64,000 nucleotides of DNA from Bilophila wadsworthia ATCC 49260 (GTDB lineage Bacteria > Desulfobacterota > Desulfovibrionia > Desulfovibrionales > Desulfovibrionaceae), in the NCBI RefSeq assembly GCF_000701705.1, contig NZ_JNJP01000006.1:71966-135965 (forward strand), in the 5' to 3' direction. The position numbers and the translations under genes were made by a program. Within the stretch, counting starts at the first letter, position 1. Each line of letters opens with the position of its first letter. Below are positions 15,901 through 23,266 of this stretch, piece after piece. A model generated the notes under the pieces. It ran no database searches. It saw only the letters and a list, made by a program, of their open reading frames with translations, and was not told the origin of the DNA.

Positions 15901-16490
15901 AACAACTTATTGTTCAGAGTCGCCTGATCAGGCAGTGTATTGGCTTGGACTTCCAGATAGAAACGCCCATCGTAGATATCCATGTACTCTTGCGTTTGCC
16001 GGATGGCGTCGTCAAATGTCCCGCCGTTCGTGATCAGCTTGTTGGCTCCCATCAACGTGCGAGGGATTTCACCGGCAAGGCACGCGGAAAGCGCAATGAG
16101 CCCTTCGCTGTGCTGGCGGAGCAGGGCTTTATCCACGCGGGGCTTATAATGGAAGCCGTCCAGAAAGCCCTTGGAGACAAGACGGACAAGGTTATGGTAC
16201 CCCTCGTTGTTCTTCGCCAGTAAAATCAGATGGTGCCGGACACGGGAGAATTCGGAATCCTTATCCCGGTGATCCTTGGTAACGTAGACTTCGCACCCGA
16301 TGACGGGTTTGATGCCGTAACTCTTGCATGTCGTATAGAAATAAGCCGCGCCGTACAGGTTGCCGTGATCGGTAATCGCGGCGGCAGGCATCCCGAAATC
16401 TTTGGCGCGTGCGCATAAATCGTTCAGACGAATCGCGCCGTCGAGAAGACTGTACTCCGTGTGACAATGCAGATGCACAAATTCGGACAT
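12963..16490 (-). CDS. dnaE: DNA polymerase III alpha subunit
   Basis: The replicative polymerase, 1175 residues, normal for DnaE1. The PHP domain is N-terminal (HLHCHTEYSLLDG at about 7-19). The C-family polymerase core carries GPGRGSAAGS near 370 and the catalytic PDIDVDF near 405. A helix-hairpin-helix region follows (about 800-900), then an OB fold near 1000-1080 and a variable tail. An acidic stretch near 1060 (DSDDDSDDE) is a local oddity in the tail. It starts ATG at 16490 and is divergent from the HD-domain gene. Confidence 0.97.
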   Translation of the reverse strand: MSEFVHLHCHTEYSLLDGAIRLNDLCARAKDFGMPAAAITDHGNLYGAAYFYTTCKSYGIKPVIGCEVYVTKDHRDKDSEFSRVRHHLILLAKNNEGYHNLVRLVSKGFLDGFHYKPRVDKALLRQHSEGLIALSACLAGEIPRTLMGANKLITNGGTFDDAIRQTQEYMDIYDGRFYLEVQANTLPDQATLNNKLLELAEHTKVPLVATNDCHYLNADDVEAHDVLLCIQTQAKVNDAKRMRFEARDLYYKSAEEMEQAFKHIPEALSNTVRIAEECHVEMDFTHHYFPVYELPEGMTLSTEFQRLAREGLKQRLELHPDRDTIDPQIYWDRLEMELKVICEMGFPGYFLIVQDFINWAKGNDIPVGPGRGSAAGSIVAWALRITNLDPLPYNLIFERFLNIERVSLPDIDVDFCEDKRTRVIQYVSQKYGIDSVSQITTFGKMKAKAVVRDVGRALDMSFKETDRIAKLIPDDLKMTIKKALDAEPELATLYKEDQIIRKLIDISMRLEGLSRHASTHAAGVVVSDKPMDEYLPIYRGKKGELVTQFDMKMVEKVGLVKFDFLGLRTMTLIDNTLKAIEEQGKKAPNLDILPLTDPDTYDVFSRGDTDGVFQVESSGMRQYLRMLCPNCFEDIIAMLALYRPGPLGSGMVDEFIKRKHGEVDVTYPLPSLEGCLKDTYGVIVYQEQVMQIAQIVAGYTLGGADLLRRAMGKKNAEAMAKERTLFVDGAVKNGTSKEKATEIFDLMEKFAEYGFNKSHSAAYALISYHTAYLKTHHKVEFMAALLTSEIGNQDKILKYIAACKDNDIEVRQPDVQVSRREFIVRDEAVVYGLGGIKNVGDEAIREIVAAREKDGPFLSFLDLCIRVSLRKVTKRVLESLIKGGALDCFGCSRAAMVAAIDPVVARAQKKIKEKQSNQISLLTLSPKKIEENQASGIGFSCEEESISEWDEDQKLRFEKEALGFFLTSHPLQPYRHELNRLDLRPLEDCREMADKATIKCAVLVTSIREILNKRGNRMAFVAVEDLTASGEVTFFTEELNASRELLNSEQPLLLTATIDNRESSSYSPDSDDDSDDEAPVKEIKLRGVSVQALNDACSASDAPISWELDPRRLNAEGMESLKVILERHKGNTEMQLAFCLDGTFCRVRLGPQWMVTPGPAFQQDMHRWCSANPIQ

Positions 16491-16630
16491 GGAACAATCC
16501 CGTGGAAGAAAGAGTGAAGAGATATGGGGATAAGCCTATCAAAAGACGCGGGGAGGCACAATGAACCTTTCTGGAAGGTTATAATAGGGCAACCTATAAT
16601 AGACGCTTGTCGATCGCCTTGCTTCGGGGT

Positions 16631-17452
16631 ATGAACAAATCCATGATGCATACCTATGAAAACAATATACCCCAGGCTTGGGACGACATCAGGAATCACG
16701 AGGCACTCTTCGAATCGTTTGCCTCCATGTACCTGCGTGAACACCCTGGCGACATGCTCCGGCTCAAACGGGAACACACCTATAAAGTTTTAGCTCATGC
16801 CCGTGCCATCGTCGCTCAGGAAGGGCTTGTTTCCCAAGAGGGAAGGGCGACCCTGCTTGCGGCACTCTACCATGATACAGGACGATTCCCCCAGTATGTC
16901 CGTTGGCGCACGTTCAGCGATGCCGAATCTGAAAATCATGGCTATCTTGGCGTCCATGTCGTGAAAAAAGAGCATTTTTTGACGGGCGAACCCCCAAATA
17001 TCCATAAATGGGTGCTCACGGCCATTGCCTTGCACAACAGATATGCGCTCCCTGCCTTGCCGGAACCGTACCTCACCATTACACATGCTGTTCGAGATGC
17101 GGATAAGCTGGACATCATGCGCATCATGGCCCAGCATCTTTCACGGCCCATTCCGACGCGGGACGTCGTTCTCCGTGTTCAGGATGCCCCAAAACTGTGG
17201 TCTCAATCCATTGTGGATACTGTTCTTTCCGGTGGTATCCCCAGTTATCACGATCTTCGTTATGTAAATGATTTTAGGATATTATTGGGATCTTGGATCC
17301 AAGATCTTCACTTTACGTCTTCAAAGAAAACATGTGTGGCGTCTGGATTTCTTCAAGAAGTCCTTAAAGGTTTGCCTTCCACACCGGAGCTGCAGCCCGT
17401 AACAGCGTATCTGCTCAATGAGTTCTCGACTGTGAGGAATCTCTGTGGCTGA
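16631..17452 (+). CDS. HD-domain phosphohydrolase
   Basis: A 273-residue protein with the HD signature: His in KREHTYKVLAHA, HD in ALYHDTGRFPQY, a later HN in ALHNRYALP, and Asp in VRDADKLDIM. These are the metal ligands of HD phosphohydrolases, a family including nucleotidases and cyclic-nucleotide hydrolases. The exact substrate cannot be told. ATG at 16631 is used; a TTG at 16607 and an ATG at 16643 are alternatives. Two TATAAT elements lie just upstream (16580 and 16595). Its end overlaps the next gene by eight bases. Confidence 0.75.
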   Translation: MNKSMMHTYENNIPQAWDDIRNHEALFESFASMYLREHPGDMLRLKREHTYKVLAHARAIVAQEGLVSQEGRATLLAALYHDTGRFPQYVRWRTFSDAESENHGYLGVHVVKKEHFLTGEPPNIHKWVLTAIALHNRYALPALPEPYLTITHAVRDADKLDIMRIMAQHLSRPIPTRDVVLRVQDAPKLWSQSIVDTVLSGGIPSYHDLRYVNDFRILLGSWIQDLHFTSSKKTCVASGFLQEVLKGLPSTPELQPVTAYLLNEFSTVRNLCG

Positions 17453-17873
17453 CTTCCTCCACCCATCGCTCCAGCGGGACATCAAGCGTTTTTGTTTACG
17501 GTACGGGTTGAACGTATCCCATGCTTACCATACCCCCACGGACTTTTGGAATGACGAAGGGGCAGGGGGTCAGGCTGTTTTTGTGTGCCTGCTGCACCAA
17601 ATGCCTTTTGGGGAGGCCTTGAAGCTGGTAAGGGCTGCACGGCAACGTTTCCGGAACGTCCTCCTTGTGGACTACAAGCTGCCGGAAAGGAACTTGGATT
17701 TCCCTGCATATTGGCTCGGGCATTACTGCGAACGGATGGGAGCACATTATGGTTTGTACGACCGCTTTATGCGTCATGGCGGTATTGAAGGCGTTATCCA
17801 TCAGTTAGGGGTTGTTCCTTTGAGGAGGGATGTTTTTTGGGGTGGAGGGATTGGCGCGGTGTGGATTGTATGA
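17445..17873 (+). CDS. Methyltransferase-like C-terminal fragment
   Basis: A 142-residue protein starting at GTG 17445 inside the HD gene. The segment from about 65 to 125 (LLVDYKLPERNLDFPAYWLG and the following FMRHGGIEG) resembles the C-terminal half of class I SAM-dependent methyltransferases of the UbiE-like type. The N-terminal half, with the glycine-rich SAM-binding loop, is missing: only about 60 residues precede this segment and they lack a GxGxG motif. It may be a decayed or repurposed methyltransferase. Coupling to the HD gene suggests a shared transcript. Confidence 0.5.
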   Translation: MADFLHPSLQRDIKRFCLRYGLNVSHAYHTPTDFWNDEGAGGQAVFVCLLHQMPFGEALKLVRAARQRFRNVLLVDYKLPERNLDFPAYWLGHYCERMGAHYGLYDRFMRHGGIEGVIHQLGVVPLRRDVFWGGGIGAVWIV

Positions 17874-17880
17874 TATGGAA

Positions 17881-17920
17881 GTAAACAAAAGTTTACATAA
17901 TTCCCATTATGCGCTATTTA
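17881..17920 (+). promoter_or_regulatory. Promoter of rdgC with palindromic operator
   Basis: TTTACA (17892-17897) and TATTTA (17915-17920) are 17 bases apart. A perfect 6-4-6 palindrome GTAAAC-AAAA-GTTTAC (17881-17896) overlaps the -35 box, a typical repressor position. The regulator is unknown. Confidence 0.5.
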
Positions 17921-17991
17921 TACACTTGCCACAATATACGTCCTTAGCGTAAAAATACATTCTTTCGTTACCCTCATTCAAGGACACGCTC

Positions 17992-18606
17992 ATGGGCATT
18001 CTCAGTGCTAGCTGTAGTTTTACACGGTTCAAAATCACGGAACCGGTTCCCAAAGAACTCTGGATGGAAATTCCCGCAAAACTCCGGCAATTCGCCTTTC
18101 AGGATATCGACGACATCGCCGAGGAACGCGGATGGGGATGGACCAGCTTTGAGGATATGCTCGATATGCAATGGCGCTCTGCTCCACCGGAAAAAGGCGC
18201 GTACCTCGCTTTTGCGCTCCGTCTGGACACGCGCAGGATTCCTCCTGCGGTCTTGAAAAAATATGTTACGATCGCACTCCGTGAAGAAGAAGGCCGCATC
18301 AAGGAACAAGGAAAAAAGTTCATCGCCCGGGATCGGAAAAACGAACTTCGGGATCAGGTCAAACTGCGCCTCATGGGGCGTTTTCTCCCCATTCCGGCCG
18401 TATTTGACGTGGCGTGGGCAACCGATACCAACATCGTCTACCTGGCATCCACACAAACAAAACTCATTGAACTTTTCATGAACCATTTTACATTGACTTT
18501 TGATCTCCACTTGGAGCCGATGACGCCGTACGCCTTGGCAGCTTCCATGCTGGACGAGAAAACTTTGGCCCGTTTGGATGATCTTGAACCCACCAGCTTT
18601 GTATAA
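17992..18606 (+). CDS. rdgC: Short RdgC-family recombination-associated protein
   Basis: A 204-residue protein that resembles RdgC, a ring-shaped DNA-binding protein that modulates RecA-dependent recombination. Visible RdgC-like features are the N-terminal SCSFTRFKI strand, the EEGRIKEQGKKFIARDRKNEL helix around 98-118, LMGRFLPIP near 125, and the CAWATDTN-like segment VAWATDTNIVYLAST near 140. It is about 100 residues shorter than E. coli RdgC (303), lacking much of the C-terminal region. Family assignment is by pattern. It is the first gene of a likely operon with the next three genes. Confidence 0.7.
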   Translation: MGILSASCSFTRFKITEPVPKELWMEIPAKLRQFAFQDIDDIAEERGWGWTSFEDMLDMQWRSAPPEKGAYLAFALRLDTRRIPPAVLKKYVTIALREEEGRIKEQGKKFIARDRKNELRDQVKLRLMGRFLPIPAVFDVAWATDTNIVYLASTQTKLIELFMNHFTLTFDLHLEPMTPYALAASMLDEKTLARLDDLEPTSFV

Positions 18607-18616
18607 GAGGCCGACA

Positions 18617-19141
18617 ATGAACGAACCTTATCTCGGCCAGACGACGGACATGGTGCTCGGCCAGGAATTTCTGACGTGGCTCTGGTTTCGCAGTGAAACG
18701 CAACCTATGGGCTTTAAAGATAAAGAAGGCGTGCCCTTTTCCATGAACCTTGAACAGAGGATCGTTGTCCAAGGTGGCGAAGGCGACAGTCTGGAAACGG
18801 CCTCCGTGTCCGGTTCCCTTTCCCAACTGCGTGAGGTCCGCCTTGGCCTGCGGACGGGCAAAAAGGTGACGAGGGCCCTTGTCCGTTTCGAACGGGAAGA
18901 ATTGGCTTGGCAAACCACTATAAAGGCGGAAGATTTTTCTCTTGGCAGTTTCAAGACGCCAAAGGTGGAAAGAGAAGAGGACGATGATCCCGATGCCGCT
19001 TTCCTTGAAAAAATGTATTTGATGGAACTCTGCCTGGGGCTCTTTGACGCTTGTTACAAGCAGTTTTTGGATATCCGCCTTTCCAGCCTTTGGGATAAGG
19101 AAGTTCAAGACATGTCCGCATGGATGAGTCAGCAGGCATAG
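18617..19141 (+). CDS. Unknown partner of RdgC (174 residues)
   Basis: A 174-residue soluble acidic protein starting nine bases after rdgC, with AGAGG before the ATG at 18617. The first half is beta-rich. A poly-acidic EREEDDDPD stretch lies near 120, then a helical end with two Cys. No family was recognised. The opening LGQEFLTWLWFRSE resembles a segment seen beside RdgC-type proteins in related genomes, as far as I recall; this is not verified. Tight linkage suggests it acts with RdgC, possibly completing the missing region. Confidence 0.55.
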   Translation: MNEPYLGQTTDMVLGQEFLTWLWFRSETQPMGFKDKEGVPFSMNLEQRIVVQGGEGDSLETASVSGSLSQLREVRLGLRTGKKVTRALVRFEREELAWQTTIKAEDFSLGSFKTPKVEREEDDDPDAAFLEKMYLMELCLGLFDACYKQFLDIRLSSLWDKEVQDMSAWMSQQA

Positions 19142-19163
19142 CCCACAAGCGCTGGAGGCGACC

Positions 19164-20174
19164 ATGTTCACGAACGAGACAACTTCCTTTATTCTCCGCT
19201 GCGTTCGCAAAACAATCTGGATGCTTCTGGTGCTGTGGGGGATCACCCTCGTCAGCTTCTTTGTTATCCATCTGGCTCCGGGGACGCCGACGGACATGCA
19301 GACGACGCTGAACCCCCTTGCGGGGGAAGCGGCGCGGGCTCGTCTTGAGGCGCTTTATGGGATCGATCGTCCTCTGTACATCCAATATTTCGACTGGTTG
19401 TCGCGGATCGTACAGCTCGATTTCGGAAACTCCATGTCCAGCGATGCCCGCCCCGTTATAGAAAAAATAGCGGAGCGCCTTCCGCTGACCATCGGCATCA
19501 ACGTAATTTCCCTCCTGTTGACGCTGCTCATCGCCGTTCCCATCGGAGTCCTTTCCGCATGGAAACAGGGCTCGCTGTTCGATAAAGGAATGACGGTCCT
19601 CGTCTTTCTCGGATTCGCCATGCCGGGGTTCTGGCTTGCGCTGCTCCTCATGCTGTATACGGGCTTGGAACACCAATGGCTGCCTATTTCCGGTTTGATG
19701 TCCCTTGATTATGAGTCGCTGTCCTTCTGGGGAAAGCTGATGGATCTGGGCAGGCACCTTGTTTTGCCCATTACCGTCATCACAGTGGGAAGCGTCGCAG
19801 GCATGTCCCGCTTCATGCGGTCATCCATGCTGGAAGTCTTGCGGCAGGACTTCATTCTTACGGCCAAGGCCAAAGGACTGCCCGCACGCGTGGTTATTTT
19901 CCGACATGCCCTGCGCAATGCGCTCCTCCCGGTCATTACCCTGCTCGGCCTCTCCGTGCCCGGCCTTATCGGGGGCAGTGTCATCATTGAAACCATCTTT
20001 GCCCTGCCCGGCTTGGGACAGCTTTTCTACGCCGCGGTCATGGCGAGGGACTATCCTTTGATCATGGGGAATCTGGTTCTCGGCGCCGTGCTTACACTCG
20101 CGGGCAATATGCTTGCCGATATCGGATACGGGCTCGCCGATCCCCGAATCCGCGCTCAGGGGAAACGCCAATGA
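19164..20174 (+). CDS. ABC transporter permease, dipeptide/oligopeptide type (DppB-like)
   Basis: A 336-residue permease with six membrane segments. The first is at about 17-39. The binding-protein-dependent transport signature RHALRNALLPVITLLG lies at about 250-265. It matches the DppB/OppB family, which imports peptides, nickel or similar solutes. GGAGG precedes the ATG by five bases. It overlaps the second permease by four bases. No binding protein or ATPase gene lies beside the pair. Confidence 0.9.
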   Translation: MFTNETTSFILRCVRKTIWMLLVLWGITLVSFFVIHLAPGTPTDMQTTLNPLAGEAARARLEALYGIDRPLYIQYFDWLSRIVQLDFGNSMSSDARPVIEKIAERLPLTIGINVISLLLTLLIAVPIGVLSAWKQGSLFDKGMTVLVFLGFAMPGFWLALLLMLYTGLEHQWLPISGLMSLDYESLSFWGKLMDLGRHLVLPITVITVGSVAGMSRFMRSSMLEVLRQDFILTAKAKGLPARVVIFRHALRNALLPVITLLGLSVPGLIGGSVIIETIFALPGLGQLFYAAVMARDYPLIMGNLVLGAVLTLAGNMLADIGYGLADPRIRAQGKRQ

Positions 20175-21034
20175 ACGCAGACAAGACGCTTTTGACCCCG
20201 CTCTGCAAGCGCCTCGGCGCCACCCTTTCCCGGCGTGGAATGCTCTTTGTCGGCCTCGGCATCGTCATCATCATGTCTGCGGCCGCCCTGCTCGCTCCGT
20301 GGCTCTCCCCCTATGATCCCACGGCATTACACCTCAAATCCATCTTGGTGCCGCCGAGCGCGCAGTTTCCTTTGGGGACGGATGCCTTGGGCCGGGATGT
20401 GCTCTCACGCCTGCTTTACGGCGCACGTGTCTCGCTCTGGGTAGGCTTCGTTTCCGTGAGCATCTCCATAGCCATAGGCATTGCCTTGGGGCTACTCGCC
20501 GGATACTTCAGGGGCATCGTCGATGAAATCATCATGCGCGGCGTCGATGTCATGCTCTGCTTCCCTTCTTTTTTCCTTATCCTTGCCGTTATTGCGTTTT
20601 TAGAACCAAGCCTCAATACGATTATGGTGGTCATCGGGCTGACCTCATGGATGGGGGTGGCCCGGTTGGTCCGCGCGGAAACCCTCTCCCTGCGCGAACG
20701 GGATTTTGTCGCGGCCGCCCGGTTGGCCGGTACCCGCCCTTTCCGCATCATGGTCATGCATATCCTTCCCAATGCACTCACCCCTGTTCTTGTCTCCGCC
20801 ACACTCGGCATCGCCGGGGCCATTTTAGTGGAGTCTTCGCTCAGCTTTCTCGGGCTAGGCGTCCAGCCGCCGGATCCCAGTTGGGGAAACATGCTTATGG
20901 AAGGTAAGGACGTCCTCGAAATCGCGCCGTGGTTGTCATTGTATCCGGGGCTTGCGATCCTGATTACCGTCTTAGGATACAATCTGTTGGGAGAAAGCCT
21001 GCGGGATACGCTTGATCCTCGGCTCAAGCGGTAA
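20171..21034 (+). CDS. ABC transporter permease, dipeptide/oligopeptide type (DppC-like)
   Basis: A 287-residue permease with the N-terminal OppC-type segment, then FPLGTDALGRDVLSRLLYG, the sequence that opens DppC/OppC domains. The EAA-loop signature is RLAGTRPFRIMVMHILPN at about 180-197. It would pair with the DppB-like protein to form the membrane channel. The substrate cannot be told; the ATPases and the binding protein must be encoded elsewhere. No terminator was found before recN, 130 bases downstream. Confidence 0.9.
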   Translation: MNADKTLLTPLCKRLGATLSRRGMLFVGLGIVIIMSAAALLAPWLSPYDPTALHLKSILVPPSAQFPLGTDALGRDVLSRLLYGARVSLWVGFVSVSISIAIGIALGLLAGYFRGIVDEIIMRGVDVMLCFPSFFLILAVIAFLEPSLNTIMVVIGLTSWMGVARLVRAETLSLRERDFVAAARLAGTRPFRIMVMHILPNALTPVLVSATLGIAGAILVESSLSFLGLGVQPPDPSWGNMLMEGKDVLEIAPWLSLYPGLAILITVLGYNLLGESLRDTLDPRLKR

Positions 21035-21164
21035 ACGGCAAACCAGCCTTTCCCTCGCGGCTTGCATCATTCGAGTAATCCCCCTATGGTAGCCCTCGTT
21101 CGCAATGAAGCCTGCGTACGGCTTCGCAAGTCATGACCTTTCTTCGTTACGAGTATTCCTTATT

Positions 21165-22724
21165 ATGCTTGAATATTTGCATATTCGTGATCTCGCCCTG
21201 ATATCCGATATGGAACTGGAATTTGCCTCGGGCATGAATGTTCTTACCGGCGAAACGGGGGCTGGGAAAAGCTTCATTCTGAAAGCGCTCAACTTTCTGA
21301 TGGGAGAGAGGCTCGGCGCGGACATGGTCCGCCCGGGAAAAGAGCGGGCTCAGGTTGAGGCCCTTTTCATGCGTTCCGGGGAAGAACTCATCGTCCGCAG
21401 GGAGCTGATTGCGGAAACCGGGCGTAGCCGCCTGTTCATCAATGACACCCTGGCCTCTCAAGAAACCATCAAGGAACTGCGAACCACCCTTCTCGTCCAT
21501 ACGAGCCAGCATGGGCAGCAGAAACTGCTCCAGCCGAATTTTCAGGCCAAGTTGATTGACGACTGGATGAACCAGCCCGATCTTTTGGCAGCACGCAATA
21601 CTCTGTTGAAAGAACTCAAGGAAGCGGCCGAGCGTAAGGAAGCGCTCCGGACTCGTTTCAGAGAGCTTGCGGATCGCCGGGAACTCCTTGAAATGCACCT
21701 CACGGAGATCGAAAAAGTTTCTCCTGCTGAAGGCGAAGAAGAACAGCTTGAAGCCATGCGTGCGGAGTGGCGCGGGACCGAGCAGTTGCGGCGGCATTAC
21801 GAACGGGCGCAGATGATTCTGCGTGGCGAGGAAACGGGACTTCTTGAACAGATCGGCCATCTGGAACGGGCGTTGGAGCTGCTGGCCGGAGACGATGAGG
21901 ATATGGCCGCGTATCTTGAGTCGGCGGTCTCTTTTCGCCAGACGATTACCGAGCTGGAACGGAAACTGCGCCGCCCTCCCCTGCCTCAGGCTGATATCGA
22001 TCCGGAACAAATAGAAGCCCGGCTTTTCGAATTGGCGCAGCTCAAGCGCAAGCTTCATCGGACGCTTCCGGAAATCCTTGCCCTCAGGGAAGAAATTCAG
22101 GACAACCTTTCGTTTCTCGACGCCTGTACGCTGGACATCCGGCAAGTGGAAAAGCGGGAAAAGCAGCTTCAAGAACAACTCGCGGGCGTATTGGCACTTC
22201 TGAATCCCGAACGCCGGAAGGCTGGGGAGTCGTTCACCCGAAAACTGGAAAGCGAGTTGCAGGGATTGGGCTTTTCCCAGTATGTCCGCGTAAGCGCGGA
22301 TTGGTCGGAAGTGGCATTATTCCCTGGATGCGTGGAGGACCGCGTCAGACTTTTGTGGTCCCCTAACCCCGGCCAACAGCCGCAGCCTCTGGATAAGATC
22401 GCCTCAGGCGGCGAACTGTCCCGATTCATGCTCGCGGTCGTTTCCGTGCAGGAGCACGATGAAGAAGCCACGCTCATTTTTGACGAAGTGGATGCCGGTG
22501 TCGGCGGGCTCACCCTCAACAAGGTTGCGGAACGGCTCGAAGCTCTTGCCCAACGCCGCCAGATGCTTTTGATAACGCACTGGCCACAGCTTGCCTCCAG
22601 GGCGTTCCGCCACTTCCGGGTGACGAAGCAAGTCAAGGACGGCAAGACATTTACGCAATGCATCCGTCTGGATGAACGTGAACGGAAAACGGAATTGGCG
22701 CGCATGGCCGGTATTGAAAGCTGA
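21165..22724 (+). CDS. recN: DNA repair protein RecN
   Basis: A 519-residue SMC-like ATPase for double-strand break repair. Walker A GETGAGKS is at 29-36. A coiled coil runs from about 140 to 340. The C-terminal half carries the signature SGGELSRFML and Walker B LIFDEVDAGVGG, then the H-loop LLITHWPQLAS. Length is close to the family's 550. ATG at 21165 was chosen because the conserved MLEYLHIRDLALI begins there. Upstream in-frame codons are not conserved-looking. Confidence 0.95.
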   Translation: MLEYLHIRDLALISDMELEFASGMNVLTGETGAGKSFILKALNFLMGERLGADMVRPGKERAQVEALFMRSGEELIVRRELIAETGRSRLFINDTLASQETIKELRTTLLVHTSQHGQQKLLQPNFQAKLIDDWMNQPDLLAARNTLLKELKEAAERKEALRTRFRELADRRELLEMHLTEIEKVSPAEGEEEQLEAMRAEWRGTEQLRRHYERAQMILRGEETGLLEQIGHLERALELLAGDDEDMAAYLESAVSFRQTITELERKLRRPPLPQADIDPEQIEARLFELAQLKRKLHRTLPEILALREEIQDNLSFLDACTLDIRQVEKREKQLQEQLAGVLALLNPERRKAGESFTRKLESELQGLGFSQYVRVSADWSEVALFPGCVEDRVRLLWSPNPGQQPQPLDKIASGGELSRFMLAVVSVQEHDEEATLIFDEVDAGVGGLTLNKVAERLEALAQRRQMLLITHWPQLASRAFRHFRVTKQVKDGKTFTQCIRLDERERKTELARMAGIES

Positions 22725-22741
22725 CTTTCCTTTGACAGCAC

Positions 22742-22780
22742 ATAAAAAAAGGAAGAGGAACATTCCTCTTCCTTTTTTTA
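22742..22780. terminator. Bidirectional terminator between recN and rpsT
   Basis: AAAAAAAGGAAGAGGAA pairs with TTCCTCTTCCTTTTTTT around a short loop. T-runs occur on both strands, serving the convergent recN and rpsT genes. Confidence 0.9.
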
Positions 22781-22798
22781 CATCAGAAAACAGATGTG

Positions 22799-23071
22799 TT
22801 ACGCGGCGGCTTTGGCAGCGTTGAGAGCCTTGGCAAGGCGAGAAATCTTGCGGGCGGCCTTCTTCCAATGGATGACGCCCTTGGTGGCGGCCTTATCCAG
22901 AGAAGAGGTGGCGGTGCTCAGGAGCTGCGTAGCGGCAGCCTGGTCATCAGCCTTGATGGCGGCGCGAACAGATTTCACCACATTCTTGATGCGGGTCTTG
23001 ACGGTACGATTGCGAGCAGCGCGCTTCACGCTCTGCTTATGACGCTTGATAGCAGACTTGTGGTTGGCCAC
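22799..23071 (-). CDS. rpsT: 30S ribosomal protein S20
   Basis: A 90-residue, very basic protein with the S20 opening ANHKSAIKRHKQSVKRAARN. The start is GTG at 23071, set by GGAGGG seven bases upstream; the longer open frame carries unrelated sequence. It binds 16S rRNA in the body of the small subunit. It lies downstream of glyS on the same strand. Confidence 0.95.
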   Translation of the reverse strand: MANHKSAIKRHKQSVKRAARNRTVKTRIKNVVKSVRAAIKADDQAAATQLLSTATSSLDKAATKGVIHWKKAARKISRLAKALNAAKAAA

Positions 23072-23228
23072 GATTTCCCTCCGGGGTACGTCTTGCTGCG
23101 TCCGAGACGCGGCGTGGTTGCGGTTTGAATTGATGTCCTTATCTTCTTTTACGTATTCAGTCAAGTCTTTTCAGGAAGACAAGTTCCCGTGCAGCCGCGC
23201 AGAACCGTTCCGAATGCGTTATGGCGAT

Positions 23229-23258
23229 GGCTCCCCGGCCGGACCAAGCCGGGGAGCC
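23229..23258. repeat. GC-rich hairpin between glyS and rpsT
   Basis: GGCTCCCCGGC and GCCGGGGAGCC form an 11-base stem with an 8-base loop just after glyS. No T-run follows on the minus strand, so it may stabilise the glyS mRNA end or be a weak terminator. Confidence 0.6.
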
Positions 23259-23266
23259 ATGTGGGG

